From the NCBI GenBank assembly GCA_944739405.2, contig OX123190.2, positions 27,502,807 to 27,566,806 of the forward strand: 64,000 bases of DNA, in the 5' to 3' direction. Made by a program: the position numbers and the translations under genes. Of the stretch, positions 32,729-44,412 are shown in pieces. The notes under the pieces were generated by a model, which was given only the letters and a program-made list of their open reading frames with translations, had not been told where the DNA came from and did not search any database. The DNA is from Euclidia mi (Eukaryota > Arthropoda > Insecta > Lepidoptera > Erebidae). Each line of letters opens with the position of its first letter. Position 1 is the stretch's first letter.

Positions 32729-33713
32729 TATACTGTGGGTCATTTGGCTTCCATATACCACGTTAGCTAGGCGGGTTGGTATAGGCTTCGATGTTGAGAT
32801 TTCCGTCTCTTCGCAAAGATAGTGTTTTCTAGGTTTTTTATCCTTAGCCGTCTTTTATGACACAAGCGGAGTGATATAGTTTATTGACACTTTGTATTCT
32901 ATATTCGTTGCCACACGTCTATTCTTTACAAAATAAAGAGCTTAATATAAAAATAATGACGATATTATTCACAATCTCACTTCATATATAAATGGAATAA
33001 ATTGTCCCAGAGGTAGGTGGCGCGAATATAGGTATTTATTTACAGGATCTAAGCACAGGTGGGTTTGGGTCTTAGCAAATGTGTTTTACGCTGCCCCCGG
33101 GTACCCCAACGTGACGCATTGGCGGCCCGAGACCATTAGATACACCAGCATACATAACTTCGTTCCGTGATTATAGCTGGTCTAAAACATAACTTCGAAA
33201 CGTCTGTTGCGGTTTACAGTTCTGACTTTTGATGAGTTCTGCTTTAATTTGGTTGTATTTTTATTTGTTATGCCGATACAATCTACAAAACTAGTTTGCA
33301 ATGTTATATTGAGGCAGCCGCATGTATCCACAAATACAGATTTATTCTTTAAAATTTATGTGTATGCCGTGAGTTCCTCACCTGCCTAATAATAAAAGTT
33401 TTAATTTCACCCAAAGAATAATCAAACCAAGTGAATTATGGGTGGAGTGTGTCATGTTTATAACATTTTTTACTAAGTACCACAATTTGTAATAAATCGA
33501 CATACTTTTTCCATAATATAATACAGCGAGAGCTTAAAAGCAGCATTATGAAACCCATATCTATGATTTATACAAAAACTCATCGTCTCCACTAAGAATG
33601 CGCAGGGAGATGAATATGTTTGTTTCACTTTGATCCTATAACATCTTTAAAATAAAGGCATGCAGAAATTTATTATCATCATTAAATCGTGAAATCAAAA
33701 TTCTACTTTACAT

Positions 33714-33847
33714 TGTAGTGTAGTGCACCTCTCCCACATTGTTAGTATATAGGTTTACGCATTGCATTGTATTAGGACACTCAATAAACGACACTCGAAC
33801 CTATCACTTGTTTCTATTGAACTCCCGTCGCCCATCCACACATTGCA
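33714..33847 (+). repeat. left LTR (134 bp)
   Basis: TGTAGTGTAGTGCACCTCTC to CACACATTGCA. It differs from the right LTR by a small duplication at its start and by an indel near AATAAACGACACTCGAACC. Confidence 0.9.
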
Positions 33848-33862
33848 TGGCGACCCTGCTAG
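33848..33862 (+). other. primer binding site candidate
   Basis: TGGCGACCCTGCTAG directly follows the left LTR. It resembles the TGGTGACCCCGAC primer site of tRNA-Trp-primed insect Gypsy elements (CsRn1 group), which also make 4-bp duplications. This is the only hint of the class. Confidence 0.55.
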
Positions 33863-35724
33863 TGCTGCCCTTGGGCAGCGCTAGGCGTGAAATATAATAA
33901 TTCCGTAAAATATACAAAAACTAGACGACATGGCAAGGTTAATGGTTAAAATTGAGCAAACAAACTCCAAAATTGGGGAAACTACTTAAATTGGATTTTA
34001 TTATTGGCAAAAGGAAATTATATATTATGCCGTAAAAGAAGAGCTGAGATATGCTGGACGTGTTTTGGAGATTTTTTGAGAGATGGTTATAATTTGTTGG
34101 GAGACGGGCGATGTTGAAGTCTGATGATGGAATTTGCGAGGCACTGGGAGATGTTGGTGTCAAGAGGACTCCGTAACTTCATCGTCGAATAAGTTTGACA
34201 ACCGAAAGGCAAGCTAAGAAGAAAGAAAAGGTATTCAACACAATTTATGTATCATTTTTCGAAAAGTATGTATTAAAATCTAACCAACACGAACAATTTT
34301 TTTAAAGGTAACTAATTTTATTGAATTTAGTGTAAAAGCCGGAAACGGAATTTTTCATCTTATTTCTATAATCGGTAATTTGTTTGCTCATTGAAAGGAT
34401 TTTTTTATAAGATATAATATTATTCTAATATTAGAGGACTTAACATGTAATCAAATATTGTCCTTATGTTTTTAACATAAGCCATATAAAAGGTACGTTA
34501 ATGACAATATGACTATGGTATCAGTAAAATATAATTGAAATGTTCTCAAAAAGTTACTTTCATTAAGTATTAAATTGCTTGAATATTCAGTTAAATAGAA
34601 AATTTTAATGTTTAAAAATGTATCAATTTTAAGTTATGCAATCGGTTTTATATGTTAAAATTATATGAGTTTATTTTTTTTGTCTAAAGATGTTAGTTGT
34701 TTAAATGCTTGCCTATCCCTATACATACAATGTAACAGATATTATAGTTTTATAAGTACGCAAAAATATTAATTAAATCGGCAAACACAAATTTAAATGT
34801 AATAAGGCAATATGACTTATAATGAATTCTATTTTTAGAAACAAGTTTAGAATCCAATATGATGCAGATGTGCAAGTATGCGATGCATTCTTAGGTCTCG
34901 AAATTCAACACCGTTAATTACTGAGAACGACAGTATGTTTATATTTACCTTATCTTGTCATGACTTTTAACAGTTTGACAGTACCTTTACGATAATTTTT
35001 TTGTTTAATAGTTAGGATATTGTAATACGTATTTGATTTTATGGTTTGGAGAGATAAATTTTAGTATGAGTATGGCATTTCAATTTATAAGATAATGGAA
35101 TGGAAAGGATTAATTGATGGACAACGGCTTTTGATAGAAGTAATCAGATGGTTTTGTTTGTATACTATCGATTTATAGTAAGTAGGGAATGATTTTGTTT
35201 ACAAGGTTTAAGTACGCAAAGGACTGATCACCCAAATGCGACAAAATTCTTTTAAACTTAATTATTCAATTCGATCGATGTTATTATGTAGTGTTATTGA
35301 ATGAATTATGATGTATGTATAAATGACAAAATAAGGTAATTAATAATGTTACAATTAAGAACAGTCCTTCATTTTGATCATGACAGTAAGCGAGTTCTTC
35401 TCCGTGAAAATTGTTGGAGGCGTAGAAATTTAATGTCTCAAATATTGTTCTTAAATATATGAGGTATAAGAGATATAATATGATGAGTTGAATAAGGTGA
35501 TTTATATGTAATAAAGTGTACCTAAGTGTTATAAAATGGCCAGGCCTGGGTCTAAGATAAAAATAAAACATGTGTACCAAAAATGAGATAAGGTGAATGT
35601 GTTGGCGACAAAACGTAGCACGTGTGCCACTGCGACGACCGGAGGGCGACAGCGGCTTGCGAGGAGCAGGGGACGAGGACCAGAGCGCCGCCGCCTACAC
35701 TGTGACATTAACACATACGACACG

Positions 35725-35815
35725 GACCAAAGGCGCGCGTTTTTACAATCGAATATACGAACCACCTATATTTACAGTCCACTATTTTATTTCTACCACC
35801 TCTGAGAATCACCAC
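35725..35815 (+). repeat. nested BEL LTR piece, left
   Basis: AAAGGCGCGCGTTTTTACAA to GAATCACCACC, matching 37558-37650. It is followed by ATTTGGTCCTCTCACCGTG, a BEL-type primer site, and a 600-bp leader to gag. The GC-rich 35590-35725 may be the upstream part of this LTR. Confidence 0.7.
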
Positions 35816-36426
35816 CATTTGGTCCTCTCACCGTGAAGAAGATTTTAAGAGTTGTTAAGTTGTGTGTAGTTTGTAGAGTTGTAAGTGTAGTTTGTAAGAG
35901 TTGTACGCGCCGGCCATTACGCGACGACTTTCGAGACAAAGGAAGGAAATTTGAAGGACGAACAAACCGTCAAGTCACTGTGGAAAAAGGATAAGACATC
36001 TTGTGAGTTCGTTCCTAATTATTCCTCTTATTCCATCTTCTCTTTGCTATTCAAATTCATATTTTCCCTTCTCAAATTCATACCCATTTTGCTTAAACTT
36101 GAGTCAGTGCTTTGTGCATTCTTCATACGTTACTATTCATTCAATATTACACAAGCTGTTATCTATAATATTTTACTGCCTATTTCATTGACAAATTTCT
36201 TTAGTCGGGGCTTTGTGCGCTAACTGCGGTCATAAAACTCGAGCGTTGAATGCCTATTGCATGAATCATCTTGTTTACTTCAAATCGAAGCGCACAGTCA
36301 TTGAGTTGAGCTACCTGGTTATAATATTTTGCTTACATAATAATATCTTTATAACGGAGAATCAAGTAGCTTGTTATTTTAAATTAGCTGTTGCCATTAC
36401 ATCGAATTAAGGTTTGCTTTGTGATC

Positions 36427-37085
36427 ATGTCTGAACTTAAAACTTTAATTAAAAAACGCTCAGCTATAAAATCAAAGCTCACTATTTTTGGCAATCATAT
36501 AAGATTAATTGAAACTTCTAAAGCTTTAACGGAGTAACAAATCATAGATTTAGAGTGCCGCTTACGAAAATTTGAGCCCTTATGCAAGGAATTCGACACG
36601 TTACAGACTGAGATCGAGGTCTTATCTGACGAGCCACCAGTCGATGAGGTTCCCGCGGAGCGTGTGCAGTTTGACAACGACTACTATCCGCTGGTGGCCA
36701 GGGCCAAGAACCTGCTTGCTGCCGGGGGGCAGGGCAGTGGATCTGTGACGGAGTTCAGCGACGCAGAATCAGGTGGGCGAGTGAGAAATTTGGTTAGGCT
36801 ACCGAAAATTGACTTACCACATTTCAGCGGTGGCTATCAAGACTGGCTAGAATTTAAAGACACATTCCTTTCTCTTATACATAACAGTGATCGCATAGAT
36901 GATATAAATAAATTCCACTATTTACGGGCTTCTCTTCCAGGAAATGCCGCTCTGATTATTAAGAATATCGACTTTAAAAGTGACAACTATAAAATTGCAT
37001 GGGAATTATTGTGCGAGCGATTTGATAACAGTCGCTTACTAGTAAATAATCACTTACAGGCTTTGTTTCACATAGAACCTATTCG
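36427..37085 (+). pseudogene. BEL/Pao Gag fossil
   Basis: ATG at 36427 opens a frame with an in-frame TAA at 36535-36537, then continues to about 37085. The capsid core matches the DUF1759 family: LPKIDLPHFSGGYQDWLEFK, LIHNSDRIDDINKFHYLRAS, LLCERFDNSRLLVNNHLQAL. After HIEPIRSESC the similarity stops and 230 bp of GC-rich sequence of unknown origin (37095-37320) keeps the frame open by chance. Zinc knuckles and pol are missing. A different BEL lineage from that at 16975-22375, judging by the core sequence. Confidence 0.85.
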
Positions 37086-37557
37086 ATCAGAATCATGTGT
37101 GACGTCAATCCTTGACGCATCACTCGGCCCCGTCGACCCCGCCGCCCGCGCCCTGCAACGGACAATAAATACGGCAGCGCGGCGATGGCAGTTCTCTTTT
37201 TGCTGCCTTCAGACCGAGCTAAGTGACCAGCTTTCCCTAACGACCACCGGGCAGGCGGACCCTCAACAAATCCCTTACCATCGCCGAATCACGCGACCCT
37301 GTTTATATCTTTTCGAATAACATTTTCTTTAGTAATTTTTTCGTAAGTAAAACGCTTTGCTAAATGATGTTTAGATTTACTTGACGAATTATATTAATTT
37401 TTATTGTAACATTTAACCACGTTTCTCATTTAACAACACCCCAAGGTAGTCCAACGTTACAGTGGACACCTGGTAGGTCTCCTTTGTTACACATGTAAGT
37501 CGATTCAAAATCTTTTTGATATAACTAACAAGAACATTAGGGCTCTTGCATCATTGA

Positions 37558-37650
37558 AAGAAAGGCGCGCGTTCTTACAATCGAATATGTATACGTACCT
37601 ACCTATATTTACAGTCCGCCATTTTATTTCTACCACCTCTGAGAATCACC
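37558..37650 (+). repeat. nested BEL LTR piece, right
   Basis: Matches 35725-35815, ending GAGAATCACCAC. With the left piece it brackets the gag fossil, as expected for a collapsed BEL insertion inside the larger LTR element. Confidence 0.7.
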
Positions 37651-38193
37651 ACAAAATGTGTAGAAATTGAAATGGAATTAAAGAAGAATTGTTATTTTTT
37701 AAAAGAAAGGTAATGCCAGTGAAAAATTTGCAAATAATATTGATGTAATTGGGTAATAAAAGCTATGTTATAAGACCATTGAAAATGTATCTACATAATT
37801 ATTATGAAATGTGTTACAAATAATTTGTACCTACTAACTAATATAAATTTATTGAAAACATGATTTTATATTTTTATATAGCCCAACATTTTACCATATT
37901 GTCATTCAAGCGACCTCTAGAATTTAAGAAAAGTTTCATATTTTGATTGATATTCGTTAAAAACTCTATATTTTTTGTAACTATTATGTAACTTACTTTT
38001 GGATGAGAGTGGCTATGTTTACTTTTTGTTAAACATTTCTTTATACAATTGCAAATAAAATTAAATGCTTTATAATAAGTTTTGTGAAATTAATAATAGA
38101 CCATTTTTAAAAACACATATTTGAAATACTGAAAAAAGTAGCTCAAATTATTTTGTCATAAAAAATGTACATTTTTGAATTTTTTTTCATAAT

Positions 38194-38210
38194 AAAGGGG
38201 AGAGGTGAAG
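38194..38210 (+). other. polypurine tract
   Basis: AAAGGGGAGAGGTGAAG, directly before the right LTR start TGTAGTGCACC. Confidence 0.85.
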
Positions 38211-38352
38211 TGTAGTGCACCTCTCCCTCATTGTTAGTATATAGGTTTACGCATTGCATTGTATTAGGACACTCAATAAAGTACCAAAGTAGTAAACAGT
38301 CGAACCTATCACTTGTTTCTATTCAACTCCCGTCGCCCATCGTATCATTACA
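38211..38352 (+). repeat. right LTR (142 bp)
   Basis: TGTAGTGCACCTCTCCC to CGTATCATTACA, followed by the ACAT duplication. Confidence 0.9.
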
Positions 38353-38595
38353 ACATATTAGAATCTAAACGCATTTCGCCATATCACAGTTATTTCTGTA
38401 CTAAAGTCCCTACACAGCGTATATTTATTTTCGGCAGGTTCCATTTACGTAAAATAGTAACACGATTGTCAATAGCTTGAAACGACCTGATGTTATACTC
38501 GTAAGCGGTGGATTAGTTGGCTGTCGATATTTCGCAACAAGTTTTATCTTTACGTTCAATTGCTGTAAGCCGGATGCCAAAGAGGGTACCGTGCC

Positions 38596-38640
38596 TACCC
38601 CGTCCATTCCTGTGTATCATACACAGGAATGGACGCGGTA
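38596..38640. repeat. copy-specific hairpin in SD1 copy 2
   Basis: Arms 38596-38617 and 38619-38640 are 22-bp reverse complements with one mismatch and a single-base loop. SD1 copy 1 at 8648-8676 has the right arm only. Confidence 0.92.
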
Positions 38641-39390
38641 GATAAAAGTTTGAGTTGAATAAAGGGCGAAGTTTACTCGTAGTTATCATTTTTAATATTT
38701 CATTGTGTTTTTATTCGTTTATTTGGATGTTTATTTATAGATTTTATATGCAAGGTCAAGGCACACATACTACTAAGTACGTATGATAAGTACGGATTTG
38801 AAACAAGACTGCACGTTTGGCTTCGATGGCTTCCTTGAGATTTGGACCTCTACGAGACAATACTCTGTGACATCCACAATTTGTTGTTTCAAGTCTGGGT
38901 ATTTTTTGTGTCCATCGAACGAATTTCTGTATAGTCCATTGATGCACAGGATATATATGTTAGTTGAATGTTTGTAAAGTTGACCGCAACACACGATATG
39001 TATACACACTGGGATCAGCCAATGTTACCTAAAAAGTGCCCTTTACCATCATATTTGTAAAAACTAAACTCTTCTGCAGACATTAATCCAAAACAAGAGC
39101 TAATTTTAACATGAGACTTAGTAATTTTACGTGTTGTTCGAGAAAAACAGTATATTAATATATTAGCAAAAAATGATTATTTATTTTAAATCGGCTTTTT
39201 CCAACAATTTTAGAGACAGTAGCTTTACAAAAATATCATTAGACTTTGTTTATTTTTACACAGATAAGGCTAGAACTAAGGTAATATTTAGTCCAGTGCT
39301 TCGTTTTAAGAATTTATAGGTTCTTCATTATTTTTGGTATAACTTACTTAAACGTAAAAATGGAATGATAAAAAAAATACGTGTCAAATA

Positions 39391-39620
39391 CAACCAAAAT
39401 TTTTAAATTTCTTTGGCAATGTTACAGATATCCCACAAAATTACTTTACAAAGACAATGTTTTGGACTCAGCAGTTGGATGCCAACAAGGTGACCCTCTT
39501 GGACCAGTCATTTTTAGTTTAGCCATACACCCCATTATTCGGCAAATAAATTCAAAATTTAATGTGTGGTTTTTAGATGATGGAACCCTGGGAGGCAATC
39601 TAGACATTGTATTACAAGAC
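39391..39620 (+). pseudogene. RLE-type LINE reverse transcriptase, partial
   Basis: About 77 codons: GCQQGDPLGPVIFSLAIHP (reverse transcriptase block before the active site) and NVWFLDDGTLGG, whose LDD holds the catalytic Asp pair. The block has FLDD where most LINEs have YADD. It is cut at the RTE insertion (VLQD) and resumes at 41019 (FLKNKFNSIGLELNYSKCEL), a base out of frame. Confidence 0.8.
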
Positions 39621-40992
39621 ATTGTATAAAGGAAAAGGCTCGCAACAAGACTGCAAAAACTATAGAGGCATTAGCCTTCTCAGCATTGTTGGCAAATTGT
39701 ATGCAAAGGTACTTATTGAAAGAGTTATGGAAGTAACCGACAAGAAAATATGGGATGTACAAGCGGGATTCCGAAAGGGTATGGGATGCACGGATCAGGT
39801 TTTTTCCTTGCGAAGCATAGCCGGAAAATTTTTGCCCAAAGGTCAAAAGGTCTATTGCGCATTCGTGGATTTGGAAAAGGCTTACGATAAAGTGGTGAGG
39901 AATGAAATGTGGTCGGTGCTGTCAATGAATGGGGTGGACAGCAGCCTCATTCGAGCTCTGAAATCCCTTTATGAGGATTCTAGAGCTTGTGTGAAGATAA
40001 ACGGGGCATACACTGACTGGTTTACCATCGATAAAGGTGTTAGACAGGGATGTGTAACGTCGCCGTGGCTGTTTAACCTCTTCATGGACAGTTGTTTGCA
40101 AGATTTAAAACATAGTGACTGCGGATTAAGGATGAATGGGTTACTCGTCAAATGCCTCCTTTATGCTGATGATCAGGTTATACTTGCATCTTCAACGGAG
40201 GAGTTGCAGGAGATGGTAACAATCATGCAACGTGCGTTAGAAAGGAAAGGAATGAAAGTGAATGTAAGTAAAACGAAAGTTATGGTTTTTGAAAAGGAGG
40301 AATGCGTTACGGCTTGTAATGTTTTAATCGATGGACAGCGAGTGGAACAAGTGAATGAGTTTGTTTACTTAGGTACGTTGTTTACAAGAGATGGTAAGAA
40401 TGAAGCAGATATTGAAAGGAGAGTTAATGCAAGTAATAGTGTGAATGGAGCTCTGAAGGCGTTTATGAACAGTCATAACGTGTCCAAAAAGGCACGTTTG
40501 GCTGTACATAGAGGTGTGTTAGTGCCTACCCTTATGTATGGTAGTGAAAGTTGGGTATGGCAGAAGAGATGTGAAAGTAGAATAAATGCTGTAGAAATGA
40601 GAGCACTGAAAAGTATGTGTGGTGTGTCTTTGACCGACAGAGTAAAGAATTGTGTGATACGAGAGTGGTGTGGGGTAAAAGAAGATGTAGTGACAAGCAT
40701 TGAGAAAGGCACGTTAAGATGGTTTGGGCACATGGAGAGGATGGATGACGATAGACTGACAAAGAAGATATATCAGGCTAGTGTGAATGGGACAGGACAA
40801 AGGGGAAGACCTAGGAGAACGTTCTCTGACCAGATTGGAGACATCCTGAAAAAAGGACAAGTCAGAAGTACCCATAACAGAAGAGCATGCATGAGAAACT
40901 TGATGGGAGTGAGTGAAGCAAGTGAGGTATGTCAGGATCGTTGCAAATGGCGTTCCGTAGTCTCTGCCTACCCCTCCGGGAAACAGGCGTGA
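39621..40992 (+). pseudogene. RTE LINE reverse transcriptase, 5'-truncated but open
   Basis: An unbroken frame of about 457 codons from the truncation to TGA 40990-40992, without its own start codon and without the endonuclease. Motifs: CKNYRGISLL, FVDLEKAYDKV (first Asp), KGVRQGCVTSPWLFNL, LLYADDQVILA (catalytic YADD), VNEFVYLGTLF, then the RTE C-terminal blocks LMYGSESWVWQ, RWFGHMERMD and RGRPRRTFSDQI. The open frame suggests a recent insertion. It lies within a few bases of the host LINE's own reading and could be transcribed only from outside. Confidence 0.9.
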
Positions 40993-41008
40993 GTCTATGT
41001 ATGTATGT
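39621..41008 (+). mobile_element. RTE LINE, 5'-truncated, nested
   Basis: Inserted in the other LINE with a duplication ATTACAAGAC (39611-39620 and 41009-41018). It ends CTCTGCCTACCCCTCCGGG, AAACAGGCGTGAGTCTATGT and (ATGT)n, the same tail as 13850-14043. Confidence 0.93.
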
Positions 41009-41018
41009 ATTACAAGAC

Positions 41019-42475
41019 TGGCTTTTCTAAAAAATAAATTCAACTCCATTGGCTTAGAACTAAATTATAGTAAATGTGAACTTTTTATAAATACAACAAA
41101 CTCAATGAACAAACATTTGGCAATATCGAAATTTAATAATTTGGCACCAAATATCAAAATTGTTGAAAAAACTTCTCTTCGCCTCCTAGGTTCACCAATT
41201 TTTTAAGAAGCTTTTGAATCTTTCGTAGAAGAAAAGATACAAAATTTTAATGATATTTCAGATCGCCTATTAAATATTAATATTCATTCAGCTTACACAA
41301 TTATTCGGTATTGCCTTTTCGTCCCTAAATTTACTCATACTTTAAGATCGTCACAACCTTGGAAGAAAAATGCACTTTTAGGAAAAATTGATCAAATTAT
41401 TCAAACAACCTTAAGAAAGATATTAAATGTGGACATGGACGACCGAGCCTGGCTACAAGCGTCATTACCTATAAGTCTGGGTGGGCTCGGCGTTCGCAAA
41501 ATTTCCAATGTCAGTTTACCGGCGTTTTTGTCTTCGGTTCACAGCACGGAAGAGTTAACTAGGAAAATTTTAACACCTACACTAGTTGATTCGGAAGTAC
41601 TGTGCAAAACCGAGGCTTTAAATGCCTGGAAAATGGCTTGTCCAAACACTGAATTGCCTACCAACCTTTTCTCCCAGAGACAGTGGGACTTGCCGCTCTG
41701 TAACTTAGTAAGAAAAAATATTTTGTCAACAGCTTCTAATGTTGCAGAGCGTGCTCGCTTGCTGTCTGTGGGGGAATGGGAGTCCGGTCTTTGGCTACAA
41801 GCACTATTATCTTCCAACACAGGAACCATGTTAGACGATGAGACGTTCCGTATTGCCACTTGCCTACGTTTGGGTGCTCCTTGTGTTTCTCCGCATCGGT
41901 GCCATTGTGGAGAAGACGTCGATAGCCTCGGAAATCATGGGCTTTCTTGCAGCAGAAGCGCAGGAAGAATTCCACGACATTCTAATTTGAATGACATAAT
42001 TCGTCGTACTCTTGCCGCGTCTGGCGTACCAGCTGTACTCGAACCAAATAGTTTGGTACGAGACGACGGGAAGAGACCTGACGGTATGTCATTGTTGCCA
42101 TGGAAAATGGGTAGGCCTTTGGTGTGGGACGCAACGTGCGTAGATACCCTTGCGCCATCACATATTCCAAGCACAGCAGGTCATGCCGGCGCTGCTGCTG
42201 CAACGGCGGAAACCCTCAAACGGCGCAAATACGAAAATTTAGTCGGCAATTACATATTTGAGCCGTTTGGGGTAGAAACGTTAGGCCCATAGGGTCCGAG
42301 CGCTCGTATTTTGTACCGAGAAATTTTGAAACGCTTGATCGACGTCTCACGTGACCAGAAGGCTGGTTTATTCTTTGCTCAAAGAATCAGCATTGCCATC
42401 CAGCGTGGCAATGCTGCCAGCCTTCTGGGAACGTTACCCCATGATATTGATGCGGAGGTATACTACGACGCCTAA
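41019..42475 (+). pseudogene. RLE-type LINE C-terminal region, copy 2
   Basis: Continues the partial reverse transcriptase. It has an in-frame TAA at 41204-41206, a shift near 41210-41430, and a TAG at 42290-42292 in place of Trp (GP-GPSAR; copy 1 has GPWGPSAR), then runs to TAA 42473-42475. The zinc cluster HRCHCGEDVDSLGNHGLSC, and KRPDGMSL with VWDATCVD of the restriction-like nuclease are preserved. It supports the family definition from copy 1. Confidence 0.82.
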
Positions 42476-42684
42476 ACGCCTCGTGCCTTGCGTTTTGTAA
42501 GAACATATTATTTTATTTTCTTTTTAATTTAAATATAGGATTATAAGTATAGTTTTAGCTGTAAATAGTAATTAAGTAATAGTTAGTAAAAATGTAATTA
42601 GTTGTAAAATAATTGAATTGAAATAAACACCTTCGCGTGTCAAATAAGAATATCGGACGTTTCTATTCAGATTCATATTAATAC

Positions 42685-43230
42685 AAAAAATGACATGTAA
42701 GTAACAGGGATTCATAAAAATTTAATCTGTTGACGGTACTACATACATTTAATATTCACCGTGTACGATTAAACGAAAACATTTCCATAGAGCCTCTTTA
42801 CTGGAGATATAAATAAGACCCTTAACACAAAATGACGACGGTTTTTCACGTTTTTAACTTGATTATCTTTTAGGGTATCTCATAAAAAGGAACCAATCTA
42901 TTCCTCAATACAAATGTATAAAATTCAAGGTGCAATATTTTTCAGTTTTGTTTTGAAACAGGGGACAGCCTAATGATAGACTAACAGAACGGAATGTCTT
43001 GGTTTCAATCCCGCGCAGCGCAAGTCGCTTTTCGAATAATTGAGTTCTGAATTATCGTTTTCAAAAAACATGGTGTTACATACATGTCTCAGAAATCTGC
43101 GTAATGTTCTCAAAGACATGTAAAAGCTACCTACTTGCAGTTGACATCATCACGTCAAATTATTCCCATATTTAGAAAAGACCCGTGTCCATCAGTGGAA
43201 CTGTTTTTCTACAGGACAGATATTGTTAAA
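42685..43230 (+). repeat. repeat shared with 27007-27560
   Basis: Close match to 27007-27560, including the degenerate SINE-like block with TGGTTTCAATCCCGCGCAGC. It joins directly to the SD1 block at 43225. SD1 copy 1 lacks it at 9275. Confidence 0.82.
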
Positions 43231-44105
43231 GTTTGAAATTTATTGCATGGAGTGGACATTCTCAGTTCGGTTCGTTCATCATATTTTTCCTCGGCGGCAA
43301 AATAGAGCAGCGAGATACCACCATTGTTGTCCTTTTGCTTTTAGTTTTTGTTTGCTCTACGTTCAGGTGTTTACTTGAAAATATTGCAACGCTTTTTAGC
43401 AAATGAAACATCGGAAATTGAAATTATATTCGTATTGGAACTGTATTTAAAAAATATTCGTGTTGTTTGTGTTTCAATTGAATTTTATGTTTATTTAGTA
43501 CTTACATGAATATTCTTTAAATATGTAAAACCAATGTAGTGTCTGTTTGTTTTTGAAAAATAGCAGCTTATTATTTACTGATAAATGATAGTAAATTTTT
43601 TTTGTTATGTGTATTGAAATTTGAAGTTTAACATAAATACACCACTTTATTATGATTTGTTTGAAATTGGATAACATCATATTTTAATTAATTTCACAAT
43701 AATACTGTGATAAACATCGACTGTTATTTCAAAGAATTTCATTTTCTTTTTACAAAATCGTTCTCTCATAAAATTTAAGTGTTTATTACAAAACCCTTCT
43801 TTTCTTCTATGCCAAGCCCTGAGTTATTTGTTATTCTTTTACCCTTAAATCTAGTCGGAGCTATCTGAAAGTTATCACTATCGCTATTTGGGGATAGGCA
43901 TTGATAAGTTAGGGTTCCATTTTGTAGGAAGGAATTGCGGACCTCTGGCGGATTCCACCGCCGTTGGTAACAACACTTCCAGTGTATAATCTTCACCAAC
44001 ATCTATCAATATCATCAATACTATTATTAGAAGACTAGTGTATGATTGACTAGGTATTTGAAAACTCGGGATTCCCCGTGAGCTTAAACAATAACATATT
44101 TTTTT

Positions 44106-44412
44106 ATAGTAATAGGCGGCAAATGAGCAGACGGATCATCTGATAGTAAGCAATTACCGCCGCCACTGGACACAAGCAACGCCACAGGAGTCACAAGTGC
44201 GTTGCCGCCCCTTGAGGTTGGGAAAAAGGATAGGATGAGGAGTGGGATGAGGAAGAAGGAATAGGTTATAGGGCCTCCGGCACTCTCACTCACCAAACGA
44301 AACGCAACAGTTTACATACTGTTACTTTACGTCGATTTTCTGTGAGAGGGTAGTACTTCCCCGGTCGAGCCGGCCCATTCATGTTGAAATCAGCAAGGCT
44401 CTACTGCCGTGA
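44106..44412 (+). repeat. dispersed repeat GGCGGCAAACG, third copy
   Basis: The SD1 paralogue of 10165-10450, retaining the CACAAGTGCGTTGCCGCCCC block lost there. Confidence 0.85.

Larger units (their letters stand above)
33714..38352 (+). mobile_element. non-autonomous LTR retrotransposon, 4.6 kb
   Basis: LTRs at 33714-33847 and 38211-38352, flanked by ACAT (33710-33713 and 38353-38356). SD1 copy 1 at about 8414 shows the empty site (TTACATATTA). A primer site follows the left LTR and a purine tract precedes the right one. The interior is AT-rich and lacks protease, polymerase or integrase; near 33930-34080 there is at most a gag-like scrap. A BEL gag fossil with pieces of BEL LTR lies nested at 35590-37655. 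Confidence 0.9.
39391..42635 (+). mobile_element. LINE with restriction-like endonuclease, copy 2
   Basis: Bounded by an 11-bp duplication CGTGTCAAATA (39380-39390 and 42636-42646). The 5' end is truncated inside the reverse transcriptase; an RTE LINE (39621-41008) splits it. The C-terminal protein is about four fifths identical by eye to copy 1 (11899-13209). The 3' UTR is 42476-42635. Confidence 0.88.

Noticed and set aside
35593..35836. Two short Arg-rich frames in GC-rich sequence
   Set aside because: Lie in the presumed BEL LTR piece; composition alone explains the open frames.
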